The notes under the pieces: model-generated | Told to the model about the DNA's origin: nothing | Databases searched by the model: none | What the model saw: the letters and a program-made list of their open reading frames with translations, nothing else | Shown here: positions 54,700-64,000 of the stretch, piece after piece | How the letters are laid out: each line of letters opens with the position of its first letter | How positions within the stretch are numbered: position 1 is the first letter of the stretch | NCBI GenBank assembly: GCA_012934845.2 | Contig: WNNJ02003642.1 | Location: 1-64,000 of the forward strand | Length of the DNA stretch: 64,000 nt | Direction: 5' to 3' | Origin: Pomphorhynchus laevis | Lineage: Eukaryota; Acanthocephala; Palaeacanthocephala; Echinorhynchida; Pomphorhynchidae | Position numbers and translations under genes: made by a program

Positions 54700-56950
54700 C
54701 AGGTCGTTAGGGATCTGAGCCTTCCAGCTACATTAACACGCCGCTCTCCGACTGAACCATCCAAGGTATTTCACCCCCCTCCGAAGAATCCAATCGAGGC
54801 GAACGATGTTCGGTAATCTAGAGATAAGGAGCCTGAGAAACCTTAGACTTTGCTTTGGGGGACGTCCTATTGAAAATAAGACTAATCCCGAGATAGTCCA
54901 AGTACCCCAGGGGCGCACTTAGGTTTTCCCATTCAATGACAGATGCTGAGCCCGTTTAAGGGTCAACCTTGCTTTCTTCAGGGTACACTTGAGTCTATCC
55001 AGGTCAGTTTTCGCTGACCAGTTCACCGTAATGGTAAACCCCAGGTATTTTAGTCGACTTGTGAAGGTGGAGGAGTGGTTGATTAGTCAATATGGAAGAT
55101 ATAGCTGAGAGTGCTAGTCTCTTTAATTTTTTATTTGTCGTAGGGGCGCCATGAAAACTACAACCCCCGCGATTTGGATAAGATTGGATGAGGTTAGCTG
55201 GTCAGTTAATATAATAAAAAGAAACGGCTGATGTCTAAGACTACATCTTTGAAGCTGCGTCCAGAAAACAAGGATGTGGTATCATCAGCGTATACCACGA
55301 GATGTTTTTTACTTTTAAATGCCTTGTATAGTTCAATGGAAACAGCAAGATATAAGATTGGAGAAAGTGGGGATCCTTAATGCATACCTGTAATAGGGTG
55401 GAACCGACGCGCATAAGGGTCGTCTTCATAAAAGAATCGATTGGTTTACAACAGTATCTCTACTCTGTTAACAATTCTCGCAGGCAACCCAAGGTACCCG
55501 AGAGAAGAGATAACGAAGGGAATGAAAATGCGGTCGAATGCAGCAGAAAAGACAAGAAAAACAGCTGCAGCAAGCTGATAACTGTTATCTTGACAAAATT
55601 GATGCACTTTATCTATTGCTGAATGGACCGAGCGATCTTTTACTTACCCATGATAGCCCGATGGTCTTAAATTTCGCCTACTTAGATGGTCGCGGATTTT
55701 ACGCGCAAGCGCTTTTCCGTAAATGGAGATGAGGGAGTTTTGAATCGAGATAGGTCGCAGATCTTTAGGACATTTAATCGATTTCTTTTTAGGTATAAAA
55801 TCTTGACGGCTTATATTAATCCTCGCAACTTCAGGCGGGAGAGTGGCGCATGGGATCTGGATGTGCTCGGAAGTGGCTCCCAGGAGTTTAGGATATCTGT
55901 TTCTAATAAGTCCCTGCTCCTGAAGTCACACCAATACGGGATTGGTTGAGGAGTTTGAGTGGTTTCATAATTGTGAAGGGATAGTGACCCCTCTAAAACT
56001 TTATCAAGGTCTATACTACCAATTCAACCAAAGGCTCTATCCTTTTAAGAGACAAACTTATCCTTGAATATCTTCCAAAAAGAAGACTGAGAAGGGTTAA
56101 GGTGAACAATGCTCGCCCTATCCCTACTCAGCTGGAACCTATATCTAGTGATCCAGTATTTATTTGGGAGGGCTGGTCTGGCGGAAACAGAGAGATTGGG
56201 AAGGTGTAGTATTTTAGCTAGGACCTTGAGTTTTGTTGGAGTAGGATTGTATATTCGACCTTTATAAGTAGTCAAGAGAAACGCGGTAGCTTGCAAAGAG
56301 AGGTAGGAATTAAGTTCGGTAAAACTCTCATTCTTAATTATGTGGAAGGGTTGGATAGCTTCCTGAAAGAAGGCTACTCTGATAGGATTAAAGTGAAACC
56401 TCCTTCTAAGCAAAGTATCCATCTCTATTCGCCAGCGAATTAGGATATGAGAGGTGGTCTGTTGTTGTCGGACTGCTTAGTACAGATGGGTTTCAACAAC
56501 CTCATATTATGCAGCAGTAAAATGTCGAGGTAAGAATTAGTTGTTGAGCAATGAAAGGTGGGGTAGGGTGGTTTGTGAAAAAGACAGTCATTTCTGGCTC
56601 TGCGGAGTATTGCATTTATCCAATGACAGTTCTCTTGTTGAAGTAACCAAGTAACATGTCATAACCGCTATTTAATATACGATCGAGGAGGTCACGGTTC
56701 TTGTGAATTTCTCCCAGCCGGATGCCTCCCCTAGTCAGAACCTGAGATGAGAAGGTTGCCCTTCTCACAACCGGACAGATTAGGTGGGGTCACTTGCCCA
56801 CTGTCATTATTTTATTTCCCTCTAACTGCCAGGTTTTGCCTTTCTTTGACAGGCTTACTGAAGTCAAGTTATGTGCAGAGGCACCTCTTTTATTTGTTTG
56901 TTTTACTTTTCAGGCTGTCGTGTAGCACCAGTAGTAGCCATCGTGACTGA
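54700..56950 (-). pseudogene. LINE D ORF2, reverse transcriptase remains
   Basis: Visible RT motifs across frames: RPISIQNSLISIYGKALARK, GYHG, AAAVFLVFSAAFDRIFIPFV, GSPLSPILYLAVSIELYKAF, catalytic VVYADDTTSLFSG at about 55300-55260, and KYLGWF near 54765. No uninterrupted domain remains. Confidence 0.6.
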
Positions 56951-57049
56951 GTTGATAAGAGCGACTAACATCGACTGCATTTTTCACAACTTTTTGACGT
57001 TTAGCATCGATTAACCTTATTATATCAAGGTCTGATAAACGGCTGGTTG

Positions 57050-57981
57050 CAGCTGATTAGAACGTGTTGGTGGTAGACTTTATTTGCGTTGGGGTATTGA
57101 TATGTCTACTTTTGTACTCTTTGAAATGTTGAAACTTTCTTGACCAGGCTGGGTGGTCTTTTCTACAATTATTGCATATTGTGGAGTTCTTGCATTTGTC
57201 TTTTTGATCACTGCCACAATTACTTCAGATGCCACATATTTGTGGATTGAGGCATTGAAAGCCCCAGTGCCCCTATTTGTGACAGCTAGCACAATGAGGG
57301 TAAGTCAAGTTTTCTGTGCCAATATGATGGAATTTGACATTGTATCCCATAAAGGGATTGCAGCTAGAACGCGAAATTATTTCCGCATTCTCAACCGGAG
57401 TGGAGGCAAACGCAGTGTGGAGAAGAGTGTTCTTCTTACCCGTTATAACCATAGTGTTCGTGAAGTTGAATTGCTTTTCAAGCATTCTTAAATCATCCTT
57501 GTCCAACTCAGGAGAAAGGTTGGAAATCTTCACCGAAGCCATAATAGGCTTATATATGATCTCACACAGGGAGAATGGGTGGTTTGCAACGTGTTGCTTG
57601 AATGCATTCGCAAGTTCTAGCGTTACAAACGATATTTGGTTTCTGATTCATAATATCAAAGAGAGTTGAAGAGACTACGATTTTTATATTTATCAGTAAA
57701 TTCTTTCAAGAAGATTCGGTAGATCTTGGAGCGCTCTATAGGCTCTTTGAATTTTATATTTACTAGGTTGGTGAGTTTTCTCACCGAGGGAGTTCCTCCT
57801 GTTTAGAAACATTAATTAAAACCTCACTAACCTCCTTGTCCTTTGAACAAATGATAGGAATCTCTAATTTTATATTCATATCTTCTTGGTCTTTGGAATC
57901 GTTGATTGTTTTCTGGATGAAATTGCTGGAGTTTTTGCATTCCTTTGATGCTCCGTTCGCTGCGTATTCACGTTTCGACAT
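57050..57981 (-). pseudogene. LINE D ORF1 protein with CCHC knuckles
   Basis: Start region MSKREYAANGASKECKNSSN, then after frame changes MASVKISNLSPELDKDDLRM (RRM-like strand pattern), and CASCHK-stop-GHWGFQC, a C-X2-C-X4-H-X4-C knuckle, followed by NSTICNNCRKDHPAW, a second knuckle-like CX2CX3H. Two in-frame stops interrupt the knuckle region. Nucleic-acid-binding ORF1 of a LINE. Confidence 0.6.
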
Positions 57982-57985
57982 TTTT

Positions 57986-58670
57986 TGCTTTTTTTAAAAC
58001 AATTTCCACAATATTGATGTAACGTTACTAAATAATTTGCGTAATTTTTTAAAGCATAAGTTTTATATTAAGCTAATAAGATTGATCATTAATTAATCAC
58101 TAATCATAGATTAATTAAATTAACCTTAATTATTGATTTAATTAACATATTTAAATTAACCTTAATTATTGATTTATATTAATTAATTAATATATTATAA
58201 TATATTAATTAATTAATTTATATTTAAATTAATTAAATTATTGATCATAATAAGATTAATTATTAATTGATACTAAGTTAATCATTAGTTTGCTTTTAAA
58301 TATCATTTACACCTTAAACTTAAATTAAAAAATTATGCATTAACAAGTTAACGGTGAAATTAGTATTAAATTTATGTTTGTGAAAATTGAAAGCGTTTTA
58401 GAATGATTTTATGTCTGCAGGAAATTGAACAAATAGGGCAGTCTTTCCGCCTGATTTCATTATATTGGTTATATATTTGATATAGTATATATCGGATAAG
58501 CCATGTGTGTAAATGAAATAATTTGTATATTATAATTTTTAATCATATTTAATAATAAATTTAATATTTAATTTTTTAATTTTTATTAGAATATTTAACT
58601 ATCACTCTTAAAATTCACTCCTATATACAACTAATTTATTTCGTATTTTCAATACAAAACTTTGTTATTG
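57986..58670. other. AT-rich intergenic DNA
   Basis: Runs of TTAATTAATTAATATATT-type sequence. No gene seen. Confidence 0.4.
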
Positions 58671-58671
58671 A

Positions 58672-58775
58672 TTTAGCTTTATGTTATGATTTAGCCTTAT
58701 GTTTTAATTTAGCCTTATGTTTTGATTTAGCCGTATGCTTTGATTTAGCCGTATGTTTTGATTTAGCCTCATGTT
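58672..58775. repeat. 18-bp minisatellite
   Basis: About six copies of GATTTAGCCTTATGTTTT. Confidence 0.8.
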
Positions 58776-58830
58776 TGTACATTAACGTAAATCTAAAGAA
58801 GGATATTAAATTCTTCAAAACGTTTTTATA

Positions 58831-59150
58831 AATTATTACAAGAAGGCGAGGAAACAGGAATATTTTTTTTGATTACAAAAATCCAATATTTCGACGGCAC
58901 TACGGCACGTCATCTTGAGGGTCTAGAAATAGAATACATTGGTAATGTGTTTTATACATAAATGTATTATACATAATACACAAATGTATAATACACAAAT
59001 GTATAATACACAAATGTATAATAAATTTGTACACTTTTACCAATGTGTTTTATTTCTAGACCATGAATATGTCGTGCCGTAGTGCTGTCGAAATATTAGA
59101 ATTTTGTAATCAAATAAATATTCCTGTTTCCTTACCTTCTTGTAATAATT
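58831..59150. repeat. 320-bp MITE with about 108-bp inverted ends
   Basis: Left arm AATTATTACAAGAAGGCGAG through GGCACTACGGCACGTCAT to GTCTAGAAATA, mirrored by TATTTCTAGAC ... ATGTCGTGCCGTAGTGCTGT ... CTTACCTTCTTGTAATAATT. The centre holds three to four copies of CACAAATGTATAATA. It ends 260 bp upstream of NDUFB2. A 67-codon frame inside it is spurious. Confidence 0.85.
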
Positions 59151-59409
59151 CGGATTGGAAACGAATTTTCTCTGTTTATAAATTTCTGTTATTATTTATT
59201 AATTTCTTTATTGAAGAAATTATTAACAAAAATATTAAAGCATTATTATTTGTGCAAATAACTTAATTATATCTGTTACTTGTCATTTGATTTTTATATT
59301 TACTAGCACATTTATATTTAATTATTTTTACAGATTCAACGGTTTTTTTATTATCAAGCAACACATTTCAATTTTTTATTAAAATTAGTTGTGAACTTTA
59401 AAGTTTCAG
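59151..59409 (+). promoter_or_regulatory. NDUFB2 upstream region
   Basis: Ends with TTTAAAGTTTCAG directly before the ATG, a strong acceptor. The start codon is therefore at the first base of an exon: either a 5'-UTR intron or a trans-spliced leader is implied. No TATA box was identified. Confidence 0.45.
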
Positions 59410-59760
59410 ATGCGTGTAGCTAATTTTACTTCGTGGCATTTGATCAAGCACGGTCAAAAACGATTTTTGTCCGGGTTACCGGAGCGATATCTACCTTTGA
59501 AACCGCTGCACCCAATAAAAGTGCATCCATTTCAAGAAAGTTTAAAAATCAATCCCGTAAAGACAATGTATCGCGATCCAAATCCATTAAACAATGATAG
59601 CTGGTTTTGTCAAATTTTCGGTGGCTTTATGTGGTGGTATTTCCTTTGGTACAGCTGGAACCATCCCGAAGCATATACAGGACATTTTCCTTTTTTCGAT
59701 GCCAGAACGCTTAGCGATGAAGAACTTGGGATACCACCTGATGATTATGAAGAAAGCTGA
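59410..59760 (+). CDS. NDUFB2: NADH:ubiquinone oxidoreductase subunit B2 (AGGG subunit)
   Basis: 116 residues, about the family size. NDUFB2 is an accessory single-pass subunit of the distal membrane arm of mitochondrial complex I. Residues 1-45 form a basic mitochondrial leader region ([20 protein letters not shown]). The core follows: [20 protein letters not shown], membrane helix [14 protein letters not shown], then the hallmark [26 protein letters not shown] tail, close to [20 protein letters not shown] of the human protein. Single exon as seen, with the acceptor CAG touching the ATG. A second nuclear-encoded mitochondrial inner-membrane protein 7 kb from MIC60; no functional linkage is implied. 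Confidence 0.93.
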   Translation: [116 protein letters not shown]

Positions 59761-59869
59761 CGCGCTTAGATTTATGGAATATTAGTTAGTAATATATATA
59801 CTTTGCATTTCCATTTTTGTAAATTTCTAAAATAGCTATGTATTCGATATAGTAAACATTGTAGCTTGG

Positions 59870-60240
59870 TATACGATGTATTCTAATATAGAATACATCG
59901 TATATTATTAATATAGAATACATTGTGTATTATTTATTAGTCAATTCATAAAAATTGACTTTTTTAAATTTTAATAATAAATTTTATTGATATATAAATA
60001 TAAATTGTATAACATTTTTATATAATTATTTATTATTTAACTTTATTTTTATTTATATCTCGTATAAAATACGTAGACTCAGTTATCTGATCTGATTTGC
60101 TCTACTGACAAGTTATTATTGATCTATGGACTTTGTTTTTCCGTCAATATAACTGTCAGAAATCCCTAAATATAATGTTTATTTAACAAAGCGAAGTAAT
60201 CGTACAATATATAATGCAAATATACAATGTTAGTCAATAA
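59870..60240 (+). repeat. family M copy downstream of NDUFB2
   Basis: Contains AATACATCGTATATTATTA, TACGTAGACTCAGTTATCTG, GACAAGTTATTATTGATCTA, CTTTGTTTTTCCGTCAATAT, then the AATCCCTAAATATAATG motif. Same orientation as the MIC60 intron copies. Confidence 0.65.
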
Positions 60241-61017
60241 ATAATTTATTATTCACTGAACAATTTAATTAAGATTTAAATTTGAATTTAAGCAAAAATC
60301 GATATCACAAGGAAACCGTTTCTTAAAATGAAATCAAATTAAAACATTGGATAACTCAAGTATTTACTGTTTAAATATCCTTTTGGATTATTGTCTTTTA
60401 TAAAAACGTAAGTTTTATATTTTTAAATAACAGTTAAATAATAATAGAATTAAAGAGATAAATAATAGTTGATATATAATAAATTATATATCTTACGATA
60501 TTATATATTTGATAAAATATATAATCTTTCAGCTAATGATTTTAAATTTATTTTTAATATTATGCTGTTGATTAATTTATTTTACTATTCTCTGTTTGAT
60601 GGTATTTTTGATGGTAGCAAAGTGGATGACATAGCAGAGGCAGAAAGACAACTTTATAACCCAGTATTTCAAAAGTGTGAGAGATGAATCAAATCAGCTA
60701 ACTGAGTCTACGTATTTAATATAGTTTATAAAATAAAAAAACAATAATGTTAAATCAGAATTTAATAATAAAATAATAAAATAAATAATTGTTTTAAGAT
60801 TTTTTATAATTTAAATCAAGTTAAAATAATTATAAATCATAAAATGGTTTAAGATTCTATATAATAAATTATATATCTTACGACAAAGGTGATCTTCAAC
60901 CTCATCGCTTGTGGGGAGTTTTTATATTTAGGATTTATATTTAAATCCCTAAATATAATATATATTTAACAAAGCGAAGTAATCGTACAATATATAATTC
61001 ATAAAATGATCATATCC
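60241..61017. other. AT-rich DNA with repeat scraps
   Basis: 60520-60625 (TTTTACTATTCTCTGTTTGA) resembles the Penelope-like fragment at 63690-63760. 60940-61005 repeats AATCCCTAAATATAAT and AACAAAGCGAAGTAATCGTA. No host gene seen. Confidence 0.4.
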
Positions 61018-61333
61018 ACGGTCATTACTAAATAATAATGTATCTTTATTCAAGTAATTTTACTATCTAGAGCATTATCATATAATCTAACACAAATGTA
61101 TTATCAAACGTTTTCCACTTCATAATGTGTAATTATATTTTCTTTAGGTTTTCCCTTAAAACATGCAAGTTTTATATGTTTCGATTTAGCTAATTAAATG
61201 ATTTGTGCCAATATACCATATGTGATGAATATTGTTCTTTATTAAAGTTAAAAGATGATCACAAAAAATTAGCAATCTACTTCTAAACGTTGATAATTAA
61301 ATAAAAAATTTAAATGTACAATTTTGACAATAT
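61018..61333 (+). repeat. 317-bp dispersed repeat, copy 2
   Basis: Near-identical to 47324-47640; a few substitutions and a one-base gap (CACAAATGTATT versus CACAAAGTGTATT). Confidence 0.85.
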
Positions 61334-61359
61334 GATATGATTATATATGATTAATATTG

Positions 61360-62045
61360 CTTTGAATGTATCCTTATGAATACACCGTATATTACTTATT
61401 CAATAAATAATTTATTAGTATATTTCTTCATGATGGTATATATTCATTATTAGTCAATTCATATAAATTAACTTTTATTCTAAATTTCAATTTTCAATTG
61501 TAACTTTATATAAATTGTATGAAATATTATATAACAATTAAATAATAACAATCAATTAATGCTGATAAGATTAATCTCTTATATTTCAAATTGTTTATTT
61601 TGTTTTCGAAATCTGATGGCATAGCAGTTCCTCTTGATGACCTCAATTCCTTATTCTTATGCATCGTCTGTTATTTATTAGTCAATTCATGAACTTTGAC
61701 TTTTATTTTGAATTTCAATTTTTTATTTGAACTTGATATAAACTATATAAAATCTTATAACAAATATTTATTTTATTATTTATTATCTAATTATTAAATT
61801 TTATTATTTGTATCAGTTTTATAATTGACTAATAAATAACAGACGTTGTATCAGAATAAGTTACACTAAATAATCAAATTTCATAAGAGGAAATACATCA
61901 TTAGCATGCATTTGGCTATGCTGCAATTCTGGGTCGAGGAATAGAGGCCGAAATCTGATAACATAGCAGTTTCACCTAATGACTTCTAATCCTTATTCTG
62001 ATACATCGTCTGTTATTTATAAGTCAATTCATAAAAATTGATTTT
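61360..62045 (+). repeat. family M copies, two in tandem
   Basis: Landmarks GAATACACCGTATATTACTT, CATAGCAGTTCCTCTTGATG, then GGAAATACATCATTAGCATG, TTCTGGGTCGAGGAATAGAG, GCCGAAATCTGATAACATAG, GTCAATTCATAAAAATTGAT. Confidence 0.65.
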
Positions 62046-62099
62046 TTTTATTTCTTATGGAGTAATTGTAATTAATTTTAGAAGATAATTTCTTTTACA

Positions 62100-62360
62100 A
62101 ATCAATATTTTTAAATAGCCTGTTTTTGTTGGTATCGCATTTTTAGTCTCCGGACCGCATCATTACAATTCTTTTGATATCACCTTTTATTTTCTTGTAG
62201 ACATTTTAAAAGGCATGCTGACCTAGCTAGTTATCCGATGGTATGTTCTTAACCGGCACGCCAAACCAAGATTCCTAGATACTTATTTTAACCAGAATTT
62301 TATTGTGAATGCGTTTGACGAAAGTGTATCACGCAATCGAAGTTGGTAGGTTTAATTATT
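62100..62360 (-). mobile_element. possible LINE RT scrap
   Basis: Minus strand reads FDCVIHFRQTHSQ and NKYLGILVWRAG with stops; KYLGI resembles the motif after the YADD box in L1/Tx1-like RTs such as LINE D. Too short to be sure. Confidence 0.25.
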
Positions 62361-62730
62361 TTCTCTTTTTTGATAATTAGATAAAAAACTATATCATTGT
62401 AATGTAAATAGTGTTGCTCTTAAACACAACTTTATAGTTATTTGATTCATAAAAGTTGGCTTTTATTTTAAATTTCAATTTTAAATTTTAACTTTGCTAT
62501 AAGTCCTATATTTAGCAACTAAACAACGATGGATGAATAAAGTTATTAAAGTCATTAATAACAATTAATAATTAATAACAATTAACAATATAATAATTAA
62601 GATAATGAGCAAAACGGGTTTTAGAAAACTCGCTTTATAAAATTCTTCCTGATTTTTCTTCAGAGGCATTGATTAAAAATTGCGGATAGCGATCAAATAT
62701 TTATCCATTGCATTTTGCGCTTTTAGTTTG

Positions 62731-62899
62731 CAATAAAGATAAGTTTATGTGAAATACATAGAAATATTCCAGCAATTACAATATTCGATGATCGTATAGC
62801 TCATCATTTCCCTCGAGTAGAATTAGTCTTTAACTTTGATGACAACGAAAATGTTATTTATCTAAACGGCAAAGGCGAAGAAAATTATTTTATCATATA
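62731..62899 (+). pseudogene. unidentified coding stretch
   Basis: After TTTTAG it reads FAIKISLCEIHRNIPAITIF, DDRIAHHFPRVELVFNFDDN and ENVIYLNGKGEENYFII before TAA. In the same frame upstream of the TAG it continues KIADSDQIFIHCILRF. Composition is coding-like. It is either a last exon with acceptor TTTTAG or a decayed frame. Family not recognised. Confidence 0.3.
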
Positions 62900-63139
62900 A
62901 TCATATTTTATTCATAATATAATATATTCATATTATAGGTGATATTTTCAGTTATCATCTTATATGATAGGTGAAACAAATAAGTGTATTCCCTTTGGCA
63001 CATTCAATTTTTTCATTTTTTTGTCTTATCTTATACTGTTGTATGCGGAGTATCTACAATATAAAAGTTAGTCAGGAGAAAATTAATTTATTAATCAATT
63101 ATTAAAAGATACTTTTTTTAATAATTAAATACGTATTTA
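62900..63139. other. AT-rich DNA, nothing recognised
   Basis: No gene or clear repeat edge. Confidence 0.3.
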
Positions 63140-63653
63140 ATATAATTATAAAATAAACAAAACATAATAATGCTAAATCAAAATTTGATAATTAAATAAT
63201 AAAATAAATAATTGTTTTAAGATTTTCTATAATTTATATCAAGTTGAAATAAAAAATTGAAATTTAAAATAAACGTCATTTTTATGAATTGACTAATAAA
63301 TAACAAACGTTGTATCAGAATAAGAATTAGAGGTTATCAGGTGGAACTGTTATGCTATCAGGTTTCGACCTGACTTATATTTTAAATTTCAATTTTTTCA
63401 ATTACTTATAAATAATTGTTATAAGATTTTATATAATTTATATCAAGATGAATTATAAACTGAAATTAAAAATAAAAATCAATTTTTATGAATTGACTAA
63501 TAAATAACAAACGTTGTATCAGAATAAGAATTAGAGGTCATCATGATGAACTGCTATGCTATCAGGTTTCGGCCCCTAACTCATCTGCCTAACATAGCAG
63601 CGGGGCCAAATGATTATTTGATTCAATAGTATCCCCTTTTAATACAAAGTATT
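63140..63653 (-). repeat. family M sequence as 3' flank of a Penelope-like ORF
   Basis: Two diverged head-to-tail copies with GACTAATAAATAACAAACGT, TGTATCAGAATAAGAATTAG, CTGCTATGCTATCAGGTTTC and ACATAGCAGCGGGGCCAAAT. It abuts the stop codon of the frame at 63654-63995, so it is the 3' non-coding part of that element. Confidence 0.6.
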
Positions 63654-64000
63654 TTATTTATTATCCATCCATAAAAATTTTCTGCTTAATAGTTCAAATT
63701 TATTTTTAGTATTATTGTGTTGATTTATATATTTTACTATTTTCTGTTTGATGGTATTTTTATAGTAACCTAGTTTAAAATATGTATCTATTAAATTATT
63801 TAAATGATTTTGAAGAAAGCCAATATCATTACATATTGTTGCAATTCTTAAAATTTCATTATTTAATGTATTATATTTTATATCATATGGTATGCATGAA
63901 TGCTCATGCAAAAATATGTTTCTTGTAAATTTAAATATGTCATCTTTACGATATAAATTAATAGTAGTTTTAGTTAATGTTAATTTAATGTTCATATCTA
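63654..64000 (-). pseudogene. Penelope-like reverse transcriptase, C-terminal fragment
   Basis: Minus strand, 113 codons, open to the window edge: FLHEHSCIPYDIKYNTLNNE, ILRIATICNDIGFLQNHLNN, LIDTYFKLGYYKNTIKQKIV, ending FLWMDNK. Known pattern: after the palm, Penelope-like RTs carry R(A)xxIC, a spacer with xFxxH/LxxL, then FxxxGYxxxxI. That order is visible. The GIY-YIG domain does not follow, as in some lineages or because of decay. Only the 3' end lies in the window. Confidence 0.5.

Larger units (their letters stand above)
54690..57985 (-). mobile_element. LINE D (L1/Tx1-like), heavily decayed
   Basis: Minus strand with two ORF regions: ORF1 57981-57050 with zinc knuckles, and ORF2 RT at about 55700-54700. 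The RT box reads GSPLSPILYLAV rather than the CR1-type GVPQGSVLGPLLF, which argues for the L1/Tx1 side of the LINE tree. Endonuclease remains are hard to read at 56900-56000. Dozens of stops and frameshifts, so it is older than the LINE A copies. Confidence 0.7.

Noticed and set aside
55241-57669. Several short + and - frames over LINE D
   Set aside because: Shadows of the decayed ORF1 and ORF2; the RT motifs are in other frames.
59063-59266. 67-codon frame starting MNMSCRSAVEILEF
   Set aside because: It is the right arm of a foldback MITE plus AT-rich flank; the mirror arm encodes nothing similar.

Overview
The window is nuclear DNA from an AT-rich invertebrate animal. Evidence: spliced host genes with very short introns (two of 45 bp), acceptors of the form TTTTTCAG and TTTCAG, and a dense, nested load of animal transposable elements. 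The short introns and acceptor style would suit a nematode or another compact-intron invertebrate, but the species cannot be fixed from the sequence. No tRNA, rRNA or CRISPR was seen.

Host genes. Two are secure, both nuclear genes for mitochondrial inner-membrane proteins on the + strand. MIC60/mitofilin (46324-52077) has three exons, a 45-bp intron and a 3.9-kb repeat-filled intron. NDUFB2, a complex I subunit, is at 59410-59760. Short splice-bounded coding segments on the - strand (151-253, 3643-4359, 14647-14748, 42881-43060) look like exons of one or more unidentified genes whose introns or flanks have filled with transposons or satellite.

Layout. 1-4.6 kb: AT-rich DNA with a MITE, copies of repeat family M, and cryptic exons. 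4.6-34 kb: a graveyard of LINEs. The main family (LINE A, CR1/L2-like, nine copies A1-A9) includes two full-length copies, A6 (14.9-18.9 kb) and A7 (22.8-27.0 kb), and a three-layer nest at 10.2-13.8 kb. Mixed in are other CR1-like LINEs (B, C, E), a Merlin DNA-transposon relic, and a Penelope-like 5' region (19.3-20.7 kb) that carries a complete hammerhead ribozyme. 28.3-42.0 kb: three Mag-like Ty3/gypsy fossils (G1, G2, G3). G3 lies inside G2, and two LINEs lie inside G1. 43.2-46.05 kb: a 13-bp satellite with a higher-order repeat of about 1,092 bp. 46.3-52.1 kb: MIC60. 54.7-58.0 kb: a decayed L1/Tx1-type LINE (D). 58.8-64 kb: a foldback MITE, NDUFB2, more family M copies, and a Penelope-like reverse-transcriptase fragment at the right edge.

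Most notable: the hammerhead ribozyme at 19887-19935; a second set of hammerhead strands in an unusual order nearby; 12-nt matches between LTR interior and the base next to the LTR in both Mag-like elements, suggesting self-priming; a covarying hairpin at LINE A 3' ends; and the higher-order satellite.
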